The notes below the pieces were generated by a model. It was not told the origin of the DNA. It searched no databases and saw only the letters and a list, made by a program, of their open reading frames with translations. Made by a program: the position numbers and the translations under genes. Shown piece after piece: positions 51,520 through 61,076 of a stretch of DNA of 64,000 nt. The stretch is from contig NZ_CAXMZT010000004.1 in the NCBI RefSeq assembly GCF_964199965.1, forward strand, positions 248,001 to 312,000. Direction: 5' to 3'. Source of the stretch: JAFIFT01 sp020051095 (GTDB lineage: Bacteria; Pseudomonadota; Gammaproteobacteria; Legionellales; Legionellaceae). Each line of letters starts with the position of its first letter. Position 1 is the stretch's first letter.

Positions 51520-53397
51520 ATGCCAGAAAAAAAGAAAGCTATAGAAACACTAATGGAAAAAACCGACATTCCCGGATTATCTATGGCGACAATGAAAAAT
51601 GGAGTTATTGATTATACTGCCCTCGGGATGACAAGCTGTGGCTTTTACAAAGTTAATGAACTGCCCAATGATGAGCAAATGAAGAAGCTTGACTCATCCA
51701 GGTATCTATTAACGGACGATGGCCTATATTTTTATAATGTATCTACAAATCAATTAGAAACGGTTTCCGAAAATGACGTTATAGTCAAAAACACCATGGA
51801 TAAGATTAACCACGACCCCATGTACCAGAAGTTCGAGCAAATTCCTGCTTTAAAAGCCGATCAGCTTCAACACATTGAGCAAGAAACGAATCATCCATTT
51901 CAACCCCAAAAAATTGATGAGGGCACTCAATTTGGGGCTGCCTCATTAAGCAAGCCAGTATTTTTTTATCTGGTTTTGAGAATTATTGAAGATAAAAATA
52001 TTCAGAAAGAACTGAAATTAAATGATTTTGACTTGAATTCAAAATTAGTCGATTTACTCCCTGGTTTTGATGAAAAAAGTGGCTTGGCTAACGATATTAC
52101 TGTTGGCATGGCTTTGTCCCATCAAACGGGGGTTCATGACCCTTCACAAGATTATGGTGCACCAGAAATATTATTTGAACCAGGAAGCCAATTTGGGTAT
52201 TCAGGTTTCCCATTGATATACCTTCAAATGGCATTAGAAAAAAATACGGGGCAGACTTTAGAACAATTAGCAAAAAAATATGTTTTTGATCATTGCCACA
52301 TGGACCATAGTAGCTTTTTGAAAAAGGGACATGTCGACTTGTTACCTGATTATTCAGCTAAAAGCTCTGTTTTTCCTGCTGATATTGACTCCTATTCTTC
52401 CGTTGCAGCCAATAGTCTGCGAACAACCGCTGAAGATTATGCCAAGTTCATGCTTGAATGGATGAATGATGAGAAGCTTTCAAAATATTTAACTACGCCT
52501 GTAGTTAAGTTAACCAAGGATAGTTGGGCAAGAACTGTAGGAATTGATGAAGATCGTTTAAATAATTTGGCCTGGGGACACGGCATAGGTCTTCAGCTAG
52601 AACATGGGAAAGTAACTGCTGTATTCCATAATGGTGATATGAATCAGTGGCGTGCCGTTATCACGATGAATCCCCAAACAAAAACTGGTACGGTATTTTT
52701 TAGTAACTCACATAATGGTGATGTTCTTACTGAAGAAATCACCAATGGCGTAATAGATGCCAGAGAGTCTTGTGAATATATGCGTGATAAATTTGGTTTT
52801 GCAATGGCCTATGAAGAGGATTGGGAAGCCAAACAAATGAGCCGTATGAAAAATATCGATCTTTTTATTGTGGGAAAAAACCTTGAGGCGGCAAAACTGA
52901 ACTTGGATCTTGCGACAGAGCGATTACTAAAAGCTTTGGAATTGTCTAGTAATGTTACTCTAGCAGAAGAGCATTTAGAAAAAGCCAAGGAACGTTATCA
53001 AAATATGCAAAAATTTTTAGAGAGTCTTACAACTAAAGCTAATCAGCCTAAAGATTCTAACAGACTAAGCACAATAGATGACATGGTTGATAAAGCTAGG
53101 AAAAATGAACCTGAAACTGGAATTTCAGGCGCCAGCGAAGAAGAATGGGCTCAAGAAGAAAATGAGTACAAATCAAGCTACTCTCTTATGAGTAGAACAT
53201 TGAATAAATATTCACCGAGACCAGTCCCCAAAGCATCACCAAACCATGAAAAAGATAAAGAATCAAACCAGAGACAAAAGCAAGAAAGAGAAGAACCTGT
53301 CAGTATGAAACCTTCTGAAGAGGAATCCAATAAACCAAAAACACCCTACGACAGAATGTATAGTGGCCCCAAACCAACTGGGTATGAAGATAAATAA
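51520..53397 (+). CDS. 625-residue beta-lactamase-fold serine hydrolase with Glu-rich tail, candidate effector
   Basis: The catalytic SxxK is SLSK at 142-145 (GAASLSKPVFFYL), with 'GYSGFPLIYLQ' near 225 (YSG in place of YxN) and 'HNGDMNQW' near 369. An insertion of about 90 residues separates the first strand (SMATMKNGVIDY) from the SxxK, which is not usual for this family. After about residue 430 a coiled-coil-like region and a polar tail follow, ending with Glu/Ser/Lys-rich stretches (EREEPVSMKPSEEESNKP) that resemble the E-block of Dot/Icm signals. No N-terminal signal peptide. I infer an intracellularly translocated hydrolase. Confidence 0.7.
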   Translation: MPEKKKAIETLMEKTDIPGLSMATMKNGVIDYTALGMTSCGFYKVNELPNDEQMKKLDSSRYLLTDDGLYFYNVSTNQLETVSENDVIVKNTMDKINHDPMYQKFEQIPALKADQLQHIEQETNHPFQPQKIDEGTQFGAASLSKPVFFYLVLRIIEDKNIQKELKLNDFDLNSKLVDLLPGFDEKSGLANDITVGMALSHQTGVHDPSQDYGAPEILFEPGSQFGYSGFPLIYLQMALEKNTGQTLEQLAKKYVFDHCHMDHSSFLKKGHVDLLPDYSAKSSVFPADIDSYSSVAANSLRTTAEDYAKFMLEWMNDEKLSKYLTTPVVKLTKDSWARTVGIDEDRLNNLAWGHGIGLQLEHGKVTAVFHNGDMNQWRAVITMNPQTKTGTVFFSNSHNGDVLTEEITNGVIDARESCEYMRDKFGFAMAYEEDWEAKQMSRMKNIDLFIVGKNLEAAKLNLDLATERLLKALELSSNVTLAEEHLEKAKERYQNMQKFLESLTTKANQPKDSNRLSTIDDMVDKARKNEPETGISGASEEEWAQEENEYKSSYSLMSRTLNKYSPRPVPKASPNHEKDKESNQRQKQEREEPVSMKPSEEESNKPKTPYDRMYSGPKPTGYEDK

Positions 53398-53489
53398 TTG
53401 AAGGGCTGACTTAGAAAAGTAGAAGAGAAAATTTGAATCAATCAGAGAAACCACGACAATGATATATTCATTAGGTTCCTGATACACAC

Positions 53490-53594
53490 ATGCTTAATCA
53501 ACAAGAAAAGAGGATTGATCGCAAAGTTCGAGGAATTATCAGTCGTGAGCTTGGGCATTCCCGCCAATCGATCCTAAAAATTTATTGTGGATAG
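53490..53594 (+). pseudogene. Integrase C-terminal fragment
   Basis: The 34-residue frame ends RGIISRELGHSRQSILKIYC, which matches the C-terminal part of integrase-domain proteins found on integrative elements. Only this tail is left. Confidence 0.45.
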
Positions 53595-53635
53595 TATAAG
53601 CTTGGCATAATTGCGTATTTAACTAATTCATATTA

Positions 53636-53953
53636 GGAACCAATCATGGTGGTACTCAGCATGGTGTTTTGACAGATAATGTTGGTGCATTAATAACGGA
53701 TTTCTTTGTTAATCTAACTGATATGAATTATGTGTGGAAACCTGTCAGTAACAACTTATATGAGATTTGTGATCGCAAATCAGGTGTGGTCAAATGGACA
53801 GCAAGTCGTGTTGATCTTGTTTCTGGTTCTAACTCTATTCTTAGAGCTTATGCTGAAGTTTATGCTCAAGATGATAACAAAGAAAAGTTTGTTCATGACT
53901 TTGTTAAGGCATGGACTAAAGTCATGAATGCAGATAGATTTGACTTATTGTAA
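53636..53953 (+). pseudogene. katG: Catalase-peroxidase KatG, C-terminal fragment
   Basis: The frame from 53636 reads GTNHGGTQHGVLTDNVG and continues with 'FFVNLTDMNYVWKP' and 'VKWTASRVDLVSGSNSILRA' to the conserved end (AWTKVMNADRFDL). These are the last ~105 residues of KatG, about one seventh of the full protein. The heme-binding and MYW crosslink parts are gone. Confidence 0.88.
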
Positions 53954-54017
53954 GACCAAGCTTGCTTCCAGGCATACGTCATTGCGTGTAAGCTGCTTCA
54001 GGGACGTTACCTAATTG

Positions 54018-54761
54018 CTATTTCATAAAAGTCAATAACCCCAAGATTCCTAATCCCAATATAAAAAATACGAAATGGATAAGACTTTCTTTGATACCAG
54101 TATGCTTATTCACCTCAGGTATCAAATCAGATGAAGCGATATAAATAAAATTTCCTGCCGCAAATGGTATTAAAAAACTTAAATCTATTTCTAATGAAAT
54201 GAAATAGGTGACCATTGCGCCCAGTAAAAAAGTTGAAGCGGAAATAAAATTAAATATCAGCGCTTTCTTTTTGCTCCACCCACCATGTATTAAAACAGCA
54301 AAATCGCCCATCTCCTGTGGAATTTCATGGGCTACGGCTGCAAGCCAGGTAATTATCCCTAATCGTAAATCAATTAGAAAAGTACTTGCGACCGCCATAC
54401 CACCAATAAAATTATGCAAACCATCGCCAATTAGAATCAGATACGTTAACGGCTTACGACAAATGCTATTTGCCGTATTGCAATGGTGCCAATGTAAAAA
54501 CTGCTCTAAGATAAAAAAGGCACAGTAACCTATCAGTAAATATAAAAACCCAAGTGCGTAATTGGTATGAACTTGAAAATAAGCTGGTAGCATATGAAAA
54601 AAAGCCCCTCCCAGCAACGCCCCTGCTGCGAATGCCACCATAGGAAGTAATATTGTTTTCAGCTTTTTTTCTGCAAGAAATAAAAACAAACCTCCCACCA
54701 GTGAAACCACACTCATTAAGCTACCGAAAATGATTAACCAAAATAATATACTCACATGCAT
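54018..54761 (-). CDS. ZIP-family metal transporter
   Basis: The 247-residue protein has seven to eight membrane spans and the two ZIP signature helices: 'DGLHNFIGGMAVASTFL' and 'VAHEIPQEMGDFAVLI', with the His/Glu ligands of the binuclear metal site. It should take up zinc or other divalent metals in the inner membrane. Its start context is AT-rich; no regulator is adjacent. Confidence 0.9.
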   Translation of the reverse strand: MHVSILFWLIIFGSLMSVVSLVGGLFLFLAEKKLKTILLPMVAFAAGALLGGAFFHMLPAYFQVHTNYALGFLYLLIGYCAFFILEQFLHWHHCNTANSICRKPLTYLILIGDGLHNFIGGMAVASTFLIDLRLGIITWLAAVAHEIPQEMGDFAVLIHGGWSKKKALIFNFISASTFLLGAMVTYFISLEIDLSFLIPFAAGNFIYIASSDLIPEVNKHTGIKESLIHFVFFILGLGILGLLTFMK

Positions 54762-54859
54762 ATAAATATCTGCTTAATTTATATGAAGAAATAAATCATT
54801 ACCTTTTAAAGTATATATTATTTAAAACTCATCGAGTTCATTTAGCCAAGTAACAATCA

Positions 54860-55012
54860 AGAACTCCTAGTGCATTAAATGCTAATTATGATTTTTTACC
54901 GGATGGTGATGTTCTGGTTATGACTGAAAGATTAGATGAAATTATGGCTGATAAATTAATAGCATTGGTGAATACAACACGCTATGTTCGCCATCGAGAC
55001 ACGTGTTGCTGA
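54860..55012 (+). pseudogene. AbiEii-like toxin, internal fragment
   Basis: The frame reads RTPSALNANYDFLPDGDVLV, then 'ERLDEIMADKLIALVNTTRYVRHRD' in two parts, as in the middle of AbiEii toxins, and stops at 55012. The first 15 residues repeat the last homologous segment of the AbiEii fragment at 24835-25404, so the two fragments overlap at LNANYDFLPDG. Confidence 0.6.
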
Positions 55013-55049
55013 TTTGTCAATAAGGTCTTTCCCTGATTTGATGATTCCG

Positions 55050-55445
55050 CTATAAAATGTTTAGCACACGCTCCAGACGCTGCTTCACATCATGAGCCAC
55101 TTCACTAATTTCTGGATTTTGAACCATTTCCATGATCGCCTCTGGATTCATGAATTCGATATGAACAGCGTTGTTTTCATCTTCGCGGATGACAACATTG
55201 CAGGGAAGTAATAAACCAATTGAAGGATCTTGTTCAATAGCACGGTGGGCTAAATGGGGATTGCAGGCACCTAAAATGCGATAGGGTCGAACATCTTTAT
55301 CCAATTTTGTTTTTAACGTTTGTTTGACATCAATATCTGTCAAAACGCCGAAGCCTTCCGTTTTTAATGCTTCGGTCACTCTTGCAAGGGCTTGATCAAA
55401 GCCATAATCGACAGTTTTACCAAAGCCATATTGAATCTTACCCAT
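55050..55445 (-). CDS. DUF302 protein
   Basis: The 131-residue protein has the DUF302 pattern: 'ALARVTEALKTEGFGVLTDIDV' near the N-terminus and 'YRILGACNPHLAHRAIEQDPSIGLLLPCNVV' (read in two parts) with the conserved Cys residues. Function is not established in this family; links to metal or redox stress have been proposed. It stands alone on the minus strand between the transporter and ABC-F genes. Confidence 0.88.
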   Translation of the reverse strand: MGKIQYGFGKTVDYGFDQALARVTEALKTEGFGVLTDIDVKQTLKTKLDKDVRPYRILGACNPHLAHRAIEQDPSIGLLLPCNVVIREDENNAVHIEFMNPEAIMEMVQNPEISEVAHDVKQRLERVLNIL

Positions 55446-55548
55446 CTCTTACTCCCATTGGAACCTAACGGTTAACTATATCATAAAAATTGTCTGTCAG
55501 GCCAAGGGCTCTTAACTGGGTGTGTTCATCCATTAAATCATGTCATTC

Positions 55549-57141
55549 CTACTGTATCCCTTGGCTATGCAGATAGTCTTCATAGTTTCCAGAGAAATCA
55601 ACAATACCGGTAGGCGTCATATCAATAATTCGTGTAGCAATGGAAGAGACAAACTCTCTATCGTGGCTTACAAACAGGATGGTGCCTGGGAAGTTTTCCA
55701 ACGCCAGATTAAGTGACTCGATGGACTCCATATCCAGGTGGTTGGTCGGCTCATCCATTAATAAGACGTTTTTCTTGAGTAAAATTAATTTACCGAATAA
55801 CATCCGGCTTTGTTCTCCCCCAGACAGGACCTTCACCGATTTTTTCAAATCATCACGACCAAACAACATACGACCGAGGGTTCCTCGAACAATTTGGTCG
55901 TCATCGGTTGCTTTTGCCCACTGGCCAATCCATTCCGATATTGTTTGCTCAGTGGCAAAATCAGCAGCATGATCTTGGGCAAACACGCCTATTTCTGCGT
56001 TTTCTGCCCATTTTACTGTTCCCTGCATCGGCTCTAAATCCCCTGCAAGGCAGCGCAGCAAGGTTGTTTTTCCTATTCCATTTGGTCCAATGATTGCAAT
56101 ACGCTCACCCGCCTCAACACGGAAGCTGAAAGGTTTAAAGACGACTAAGTTGTCGTAAGCATGTGATAAATTGGTAACTTCCAGAGCTTGACGATATAAT
56201 TTTTTTTGTTGCTCAAAACGGATAAACGGGCTCATCCGGCTGGATGCTTTGATTTCATGTAATTCAATTTTTTCAATCTGCCTTGCTCGAGAGGTGGCTT
56301 GTTTTGCTTTCGATGCATTGGCTGAAAACCGGCTGACAAATTGTTGTAGTTCGGCGATTTGGGTTTTCTTTTTATCATTTTCAGCAATTAACCGCTCACG
56401 CGCTTGGGTTGATGCCAACATGTAATCATCGTAGTTACCAGGATAAATGCGTAATTCGCCATAATCGAGATCAGCCATATGTGTGCAGACACTGTTTAGA
56501 AAATGCCTATCATGTGAAATAATGATCATGGTTGAATTACGTTGATTTAAAATGTTCTCTAACCAGCGAATGGTATTGATATCAAGGTTATTAGTCGGCT
56601 CATCCAGTAATAAAATATCTGGGTTGGAAAACAGAGCTTGGGCTAGCAAAACACGCAATTTCCAGCCTGGCGCGACTTGACTCATTAATCCTGTGTGTTG
56701 TTCAACTGGTATTTCAAGTCCAAGTAATAACTCACCCGCTCTGGATTCAGCGGTATAACCATCTAACTCGGCAAACTCCATCTCCAAATGGGCCACTTTG
56801 ATGCCATCTTCTTCAGTCATTTCTGGCAAAGAATAAATTCTATCGCGCTCTTTCTTAATTTCCCAGAGTTGGCTGTGCCCCATGATGACCGTATCTAAAA
56901 CGGTAAAGGCTTCATAAGCAAATTGATCCTGACGCAATTTGCCCATGCTTTCATCTGGTCCAAGAGAAACATTGCCAGAAGTGGGCTCTAGATCGCCACC
57001 TAAAATTTTCATAAGCGTTGACTTACCACTCCCATTGGCTCCAATCAGGCCATATCGATTACCGTCGCCAAATTTAACGGAGACGTTTTCAAAAAGGGGC
57101 TTGGCATCAAATTGCATGGTGATATTGGCAACAACAAGCAT
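55549..57141 (-). CDS. ybiT: ABC-F ATPase, YbiT-like
   Basis: The 530-residue protein has two ABC domains without membrane spans. The first has 'GLIGANGSGKST' (Walker A) and 'LLLDEPTNNLDINTIRWLE'; the second 'AIIGPNGIGKTT' and 'VLLMDEPTNHLDMESIESLN', with the linker between them. The start LVVANITMQFDAKPLFENVSV and the end FSGNYEDYLHSQGI follow the Escherichia coli YbiT sequence closely. ABC-F proteins act on ribosomes to relieve stalling. It begins with good spacing downstream of a 230-bp gap. Confidence 0.93.
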   Translation of the reverse strand: MLVVANITMQFDAKPLFENVSVKFGDGNRYGLIGANGSGKSTLMKILGGDLEPTSGNVSLGPDESMGKLRQDQFAYEAFTVLDTVIMGHSQLWEIKKERDRIYSLPEMTEEDGIKVAHLEMEFAELDGYTAESRAGELLLGLEIPVEQHTGLMSQVAPGWKLRVLLAQALFSNPDILLLDEPTNNLDINTIRWLENILNQRNSTMIIISHDRHFLNSVCTHMADLDYGELRIYPGNYDDYMLASTQARERLIAENDKKKTQIAELQQFVSRFSANASKAKQATSRARQIEKIELHEIKASSRMSPFIRFEQQKKLYRQALEVTNLSHAYDNLVVFKPFSFRVEAGERIAIIGPNGIGKTTLLRCLAGDLEPMQGTVKWAENAEIGVFAQDHAADFATEQTISEWIGQWAKATDDDQIVRGTLGRMLFGRDDLKKSVKVLSGGEQSRMLFGKLILLKKNVLLMDEPTNHLDMESIESLNLALENFPGTILFVSHDREFVSSIATRIIDMTPTGIVDFSGNYEDYLHSQGIQ

Positions 57142-57375
57142 ATTAAATCCTATCAGGTCAACTGTCGTGAAAAATCAGGGGGCGAATTATATCACATTAT
57201 CGTGAACTGTGGAGTATAACAGCGCGCAGCCCGGATGGAGGCGCAGTCAATACACCAAGCGCTATTATATGAATAGGTTAATTGGGCAGGGTTATCGGGC
57301 GTAAAAGTGCATTTCACAATCACAGGCGAATTGTTTAGAACAGGCTCGTCAAGGGAATGTGATTCTTTTGGTCAT

Positions 57376-57927
57376 TTAATTTTTTATTGGTTTCGTGTAT
57401 TCACGAATTCTAAAAAGATAGCCAGCAAAAGTTATACACAAAGCTAGAAAAACTCCAAAGGCAGATTCTGTGAAACGTAAGAGTGTATTCTTCACCACGC
57501 TGGAATGAGGTGCTAGAATATTTATGCCAATAATAACCACTACAACGCAGCTGGATACTCGCGACCCTTTTTCAAACTCTAGAACAAGCGTGAGAAAAAC
57601 CGTCAGGGTTACTGCCAAAAATATTGCAAAATAATTAGTTCCAAAAGTTACGGCGATCAATAAACCTATGAAACAGCCAATAGTGGTACATATCATCCTA
57701 AATTTTGCCGTAGAAAGCGTAGTATCCATAAAAGCAAATAATATCGCCATCGCATTAGTCATGCACCAGATGCCTCCCCAAAATGGCAAAGCTTGATGAG
57801 CATAAACTGCCGTGTTATAACCAATCACAAAGGCAAGTATGCCAACAAGTGCTGATTCAATGCTCATATAAACTGGTTTTTTATACTTCTTAATTATATG
57901 CTTCATTTGAAAATGGCTGCTGTTCAT
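57376..57927 (-). CDS. FUSC-like membrane protein (second copy)
   Basis: The 183-residue protein has about five hydrophobic spans (ESALVGILAFVIGYNTAV, GGIWCMTNAMAILFAFM, and more) and the FUSC pattern 'STAKFRMICTTIGCFIGLL' near the middle. It is a close paralogue of the upstream gene and overlaps it by 38 bp. FUSC proteins are thought to export aromatic acids or similar compounds, and short two-gene forms may assemble as heteromers. Confidence 0.7.
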   Translation of the reverse strand: MNSSHFQMKHIIKKYKKPVYMSIESALVGILAFVIGYNTAVYAHQALPFWGGIWCMTNAMAILFAFMDTTLSTAKFRMICTTIGCFIGLLIAVTFGTNYFAIFLAVTLTVFLTLVLEFEKGSRVSSCVVVVIIGINILAPHSSVVKNTLLRFTESAFGVFLALCITFAGYLFRIREYTKPIKN

Positions 57928-58471
57928 CTTGTTCCATAGTTTGGTACTTTCTAATTCCCATCTGATAGCTCAATCCAAGCGCTACCAACCCAATCATAAG
58001 TCCCGCAATTGTTTCTAAGAAACGGGTTGTCAAATTAAGAAACAGGGTAAAATTAGGAAAAACTATCCCAATGATTGCCACGATAGCCGCTTGCGTAGCC
58101 GCCATTCGAGTGCCTGCATAAAATTTAATAAGCCGCGTTGCTAAAACACTCAAAGCAATTGCAACAAACATTTGTAAATAGCCATAGCCAAACCAATAGC
58201 AGCAAAGCCCTGAAAATAAGAATCCTATAAGAGACGCGTTAAAACGTAGCTTAGCAGAGGCAATAGAGGAATCGATAAAAGGATACAGAATACAAATAGC
58301 ACAAACCATGCACCAAAACCCACCGATAGAAGAATAGTTTGGGCTAAAATAAGCAAGAATTTCATGGCCTGTCCAAAAACTAACCGATGAAACCACGCCA
58401 TACTCAATGCTTATGTAACATTTTTTTTTCAAATTACTAAAATTTAAAAAATTTGAATTGTTAATCACCAT
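57890..58471 (-). CDS. FUSC-like membrane protein (first copy)
   Basis: The 193-residue protein has the same pattern as its neighbour: 'SIGGFWCMVCAICILYPFID', 'SAKLRFNASLIGFLFSGL' and a repeated hydrophobic profile. It starts 11 bp before the stop of the cytidylyltransferase gene. Together the two FUSC genes and the glycerophosphate genes form one minus-strand operon. The role in that context (export of a lipid-linked or glycerophosphate compound) is open. Confidence 0.7.
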   Translation of the reverse strand: MVINNSNFLNFSNLKKKCYISIEYGVVSSVSFWTGHEILAYFSPNYSSIGGFWCMVCAICILYPFIDSSIASAKLRFNASLIGFLFSGLCCYWFGYGYLQMFVAIALSVLATRLIKFYAGTRMAATQAAIVAIIGIVFPNFTLFLNLTTRFLETIAGLMIGLVALGLSYQMGIRKYQTMEQDEQQPFSNEAYN

Positions 58472-58862
58472 GATGCATTGACTTAAACATGTTTTTGAGA
58501 AACGTTGTAGAAATTCCCTCAGTCCTTTCTAAATATATAACCTGGCATAATTTTTTAAGATTATCAAATTGGCCTTCCCAGTCATTTCCCATTATAAAAA
58601 TATCAACATTGTAATCCTGAATATCCTTCTCCTTCTGAGACCAGCTGTGTTCAGGTATGACCATATCAACATAGCGAATCGCTTCCAAAATTATCCTTCG
58701 ATGTTGATAGGAAAATACAGAATGTTTATTTTTTACCAAATTAAATTCGTCCGTAGATAGCCCTACTATGAGCCGATCGCCATAACTTTTGGCGCGTGCA
58801 AGCATTGAGATATGCCCCGCATGAGTCAAATCAAAAGTACCATAGGTAATTATGGTTTTCAT
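58461..58862 (-). CDS. tagD: Glycerol-3-phosphate cytidylyltransferase
   Basis: The 133-residue protein is a TagD-like nucleotidyltransferase with 'TYGTFDLTHAGHISMLARAK' (HxGH motif), 'LIVGLSTDEFN' and 'EGISTTFLKN' (ISTT-type motif). It makes CDP-glycerol from CTP and glycerol-3-phosphate. It overlaps the upstream glycerophosphotransferase by 4 bp (ATGA). In Gram-positives this pair builds teichoic acid; in this Gram-negative setting it may decorate a surface polymer. Confidence 0.9.
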   Translation of the reverse strand: MKTIITYGTFDLTHAGHISMLARAKSYGDRLIVGLSTDEFNLVKNKHSVFSYQHRRIILEAIRYVDMVIPEHSWSQKEKDIQDYNVDIFIMGNDWEGQFDNLKKLCQVIYLERTEGISTTFLKNMFKSMHHGD

Positions 58863-60001
58863 GACCTGTTTCCCTCCAAATCCATTTTTTCAGCAATAAT
58901 TTTATCAATTTCATCAATTAAATTTTCACGAACCAAACCAAATCTATCATTTAAAAAAGAATTTCTTGTAAAATCAAGTCGTATTTCATTCCAATCAGTG
59001 TAAACTGTAATTCCCATATCCGTCAGTGAGACATCATATAAGCCCCTTTTTTGCGCATATTCTTCATAGTCGCTCTGATAACTGATAATCGGTTTCTGAA
59101 AGCGGGCAAATTCAAAAAGTATCGAACTATAATCAGTAATTAGTAGGTCTGAAACCTGATACAGATCTTCGATAAAAGGATAATTGGTCATATCAATCAT
59201 ATTACTTAATGAACCAAAGTTAAATTTTTCATTAATCATATAATGGGCACGAACAAGAAAAACATAATCAGGATGCTTCTGAAAAAACGCTTCAGGTAAT
59301 AGGCCGGAAAGTAGAAACCCTTTATCATTATCCCAAGCATACTCTCTAAAGGTGGGTGTATATAAAATAATTTTTTTATCTAAGGGAATATTGAGATTCT
59401 TTTTGAGCTGCAAAATCTTATCTTGACTAGTCTGAGTTGAAGGTAAATCACAAGGGTAATTCGCTTGAATTAGCTTTTTATCATACAAAAAACAAGAGCG
59501 AAACCTATCTGCGGTATACTGATTTTGAGCAAACAAGTAATCCCACTTATTAATTTCATTAAGAAAACCCGCTAAGTATAGATATTTGTTCGTTTTAATC
59601 CATGCTGAAGAAATATCGGTTTGATCAAAAGCCAGCTTCTTATATGGAATTCCGTGCCATATTTGAATATACGTTTGATGCGGGTGCTTATTTAGTAACT
59701 TATTATATCGGACATTATTAATAATTACTTTCGCACTGTGGAGATATTTAACATGACGAACTGAGCCAAACTCAACGATCTTGATTCGAGGGTCAATGCA
59801 CCAGCAATGCTCATGTTGATTAGTAGCAAAAATTACCTGATGCTTATTAGCCAAATGATTAGCGATTTTAATGCAATTGGAGTCCAACTTATTACCTTTG
59901 AAAGAATCGATAACTATATGAGGCTGCAACTTCTTTTTAGTATAAAGTTTTTTAATACGGTCAATACGATTTTCTTTATATTTTTCAATTAAACTATTCA
60001 T
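58859..60001 (-). CDS. CDP-glycerol:glycerophosphotransferase, TagB/TagF-like
   Basis: The 380-residue protein has the GT-B-like polymerase motifs 'IQIWHGIPYKKLAFD' with the catalytic His, 'ILYTPTFREYAW', 'YVFLVRAHYMI' and 'LLITDYSSILFEFAR' (CDP-glycerol-binding DYSS). It transfers glycerophosphate from CDP-glycerol to an acceptor or polymer on the inner face of the membrane. It is the first gene of the operon with tagD. Such genes are rare in Legionella as far as I know, and would be consistent with horizontal transfer. Confidence 0.85.
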   Translation of the reverse strand: MNSLIEKYKENRIDRIKKLYTKKKLQPHIVIDSFKGNKLDSNCIKIANHLANKHQVIFATNQHEHCWCIDPRIKIVEFGSVRHVKYLHSAKVIINNVRYNKLLNKHPHQTYIQIWHGIPYKKLAFDQTDISSAWIKTNKYLYLAGFLNEINKWDYLFAQNQYTADRFRSCFLYDKKLIQANYPCDLPSTQTSQDKILQLKKNLNIPLDKKIILYTPTFREYAWDNDKGFLLSGLLPEAFFQKHPDYVFLVRAHYMINEKFNFGSLSNMIDMTNYPFIEDLYQVSDLLITDYSSILFEFARFQKPIISYQSDYEEYAQKRGLYDVSLTDMGITVYTDWNEIRLDFTRNSFLNDRFGLVRENLIDEIDKIIAEKMDLEGNRS

Positions 60002-61076
60002 CTAGCTCCCTTAAATTTAAAGGTAATCCAAGCATCTTTTTTACACTTATAGAATCAAGTTTGATTCATTAGCAAATAAATTAGGAAACGTCTCTATTGT
60101 ATAGCCAGCAGCGAAAAAGTTAGAAATTGCAGCAAACTTTGAGATCGATCGAGGGGAATAGCCAGCCCTGTTTAACGAGATCGAGCAAAATTTAGCCCAA
60201 TATATCACTTTTGAAGCCCAGCTATAACTTATGGGTTTTGCATAATTTAAGAAAACAAATTTCCTTCAATAGCTATTTGTTATTACAGTATGTTAACTAT
60301 CATTATATCACTGAAAGTTAAACTAAAAATCCCTTAACCCATTTAATTAAATTAAAGCATAAACCAGGATATTTTAAAAGATGTGGTTAGGTAACGTCCC
60401 TGGAGTTTTTTTATATATTATAAATTAAAGTAGATGACACCTGAGCGCTCACATAATATAAAGGACTACCGAAAGCCGCCCCACCCTCTTCTGTAAATTC
60501 TTGCATATAGGGGCATATAGGGGTCGCACCATAATAAAAACCTTATATCCCATTGATATTAAATACCACTGATATAGGACCATATATTAGTTGCAAGACA
60601 CTAGGTAACGTCCCTAAATCCAATCAAAAATATCCCAACACTAAGCTGAATCAAATTCCTTCCAACGTCTCAGTCATGACCGATTGCTGGTAAAGATGGT
60701 AAGTAAAGATGTGCCATCACCCGTCCAATAGCGGATGTTAAAAGAATACAAAGGAATAAATATCGTTTTGAATCAGTCATTTTTTCATTATGAATTAACT
60801 GATCTGATTATACGATGCCAAACCATCACAGATCGAGCTTTAGCTTGATGCCGGGTGGAAATGCTTTTTCCATTTAAATTCAAACTAGAAAATTAACGAT
60901 CCATGTTGAGTTTGAGCCATTGGATAAAACGATAGCCCCAAATCCTATTTGTTGCATCTTGGGAGATTCTTCTACTCAACACAAATTATGTTCTTATATA
61001 ATACACATTGATTTACATTTAACAAATAAATTGTTATAATTACAAACTTCCAGTTTTCTACAAGGCCATCATTCCA
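60002..61076. other. Long non-coding region with short repeats
   Basis: About 1.07 kb without a supported gene. The motif 'taggtaacgtccct' appears at 60390 and 60603 in direct orientation and once more, inverted, at 53999-54013. A sequence like a MITE end (catataggggtcgcacc) lies at 60517-60533. It looks like old repeat debris. Confidence 0.5.
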
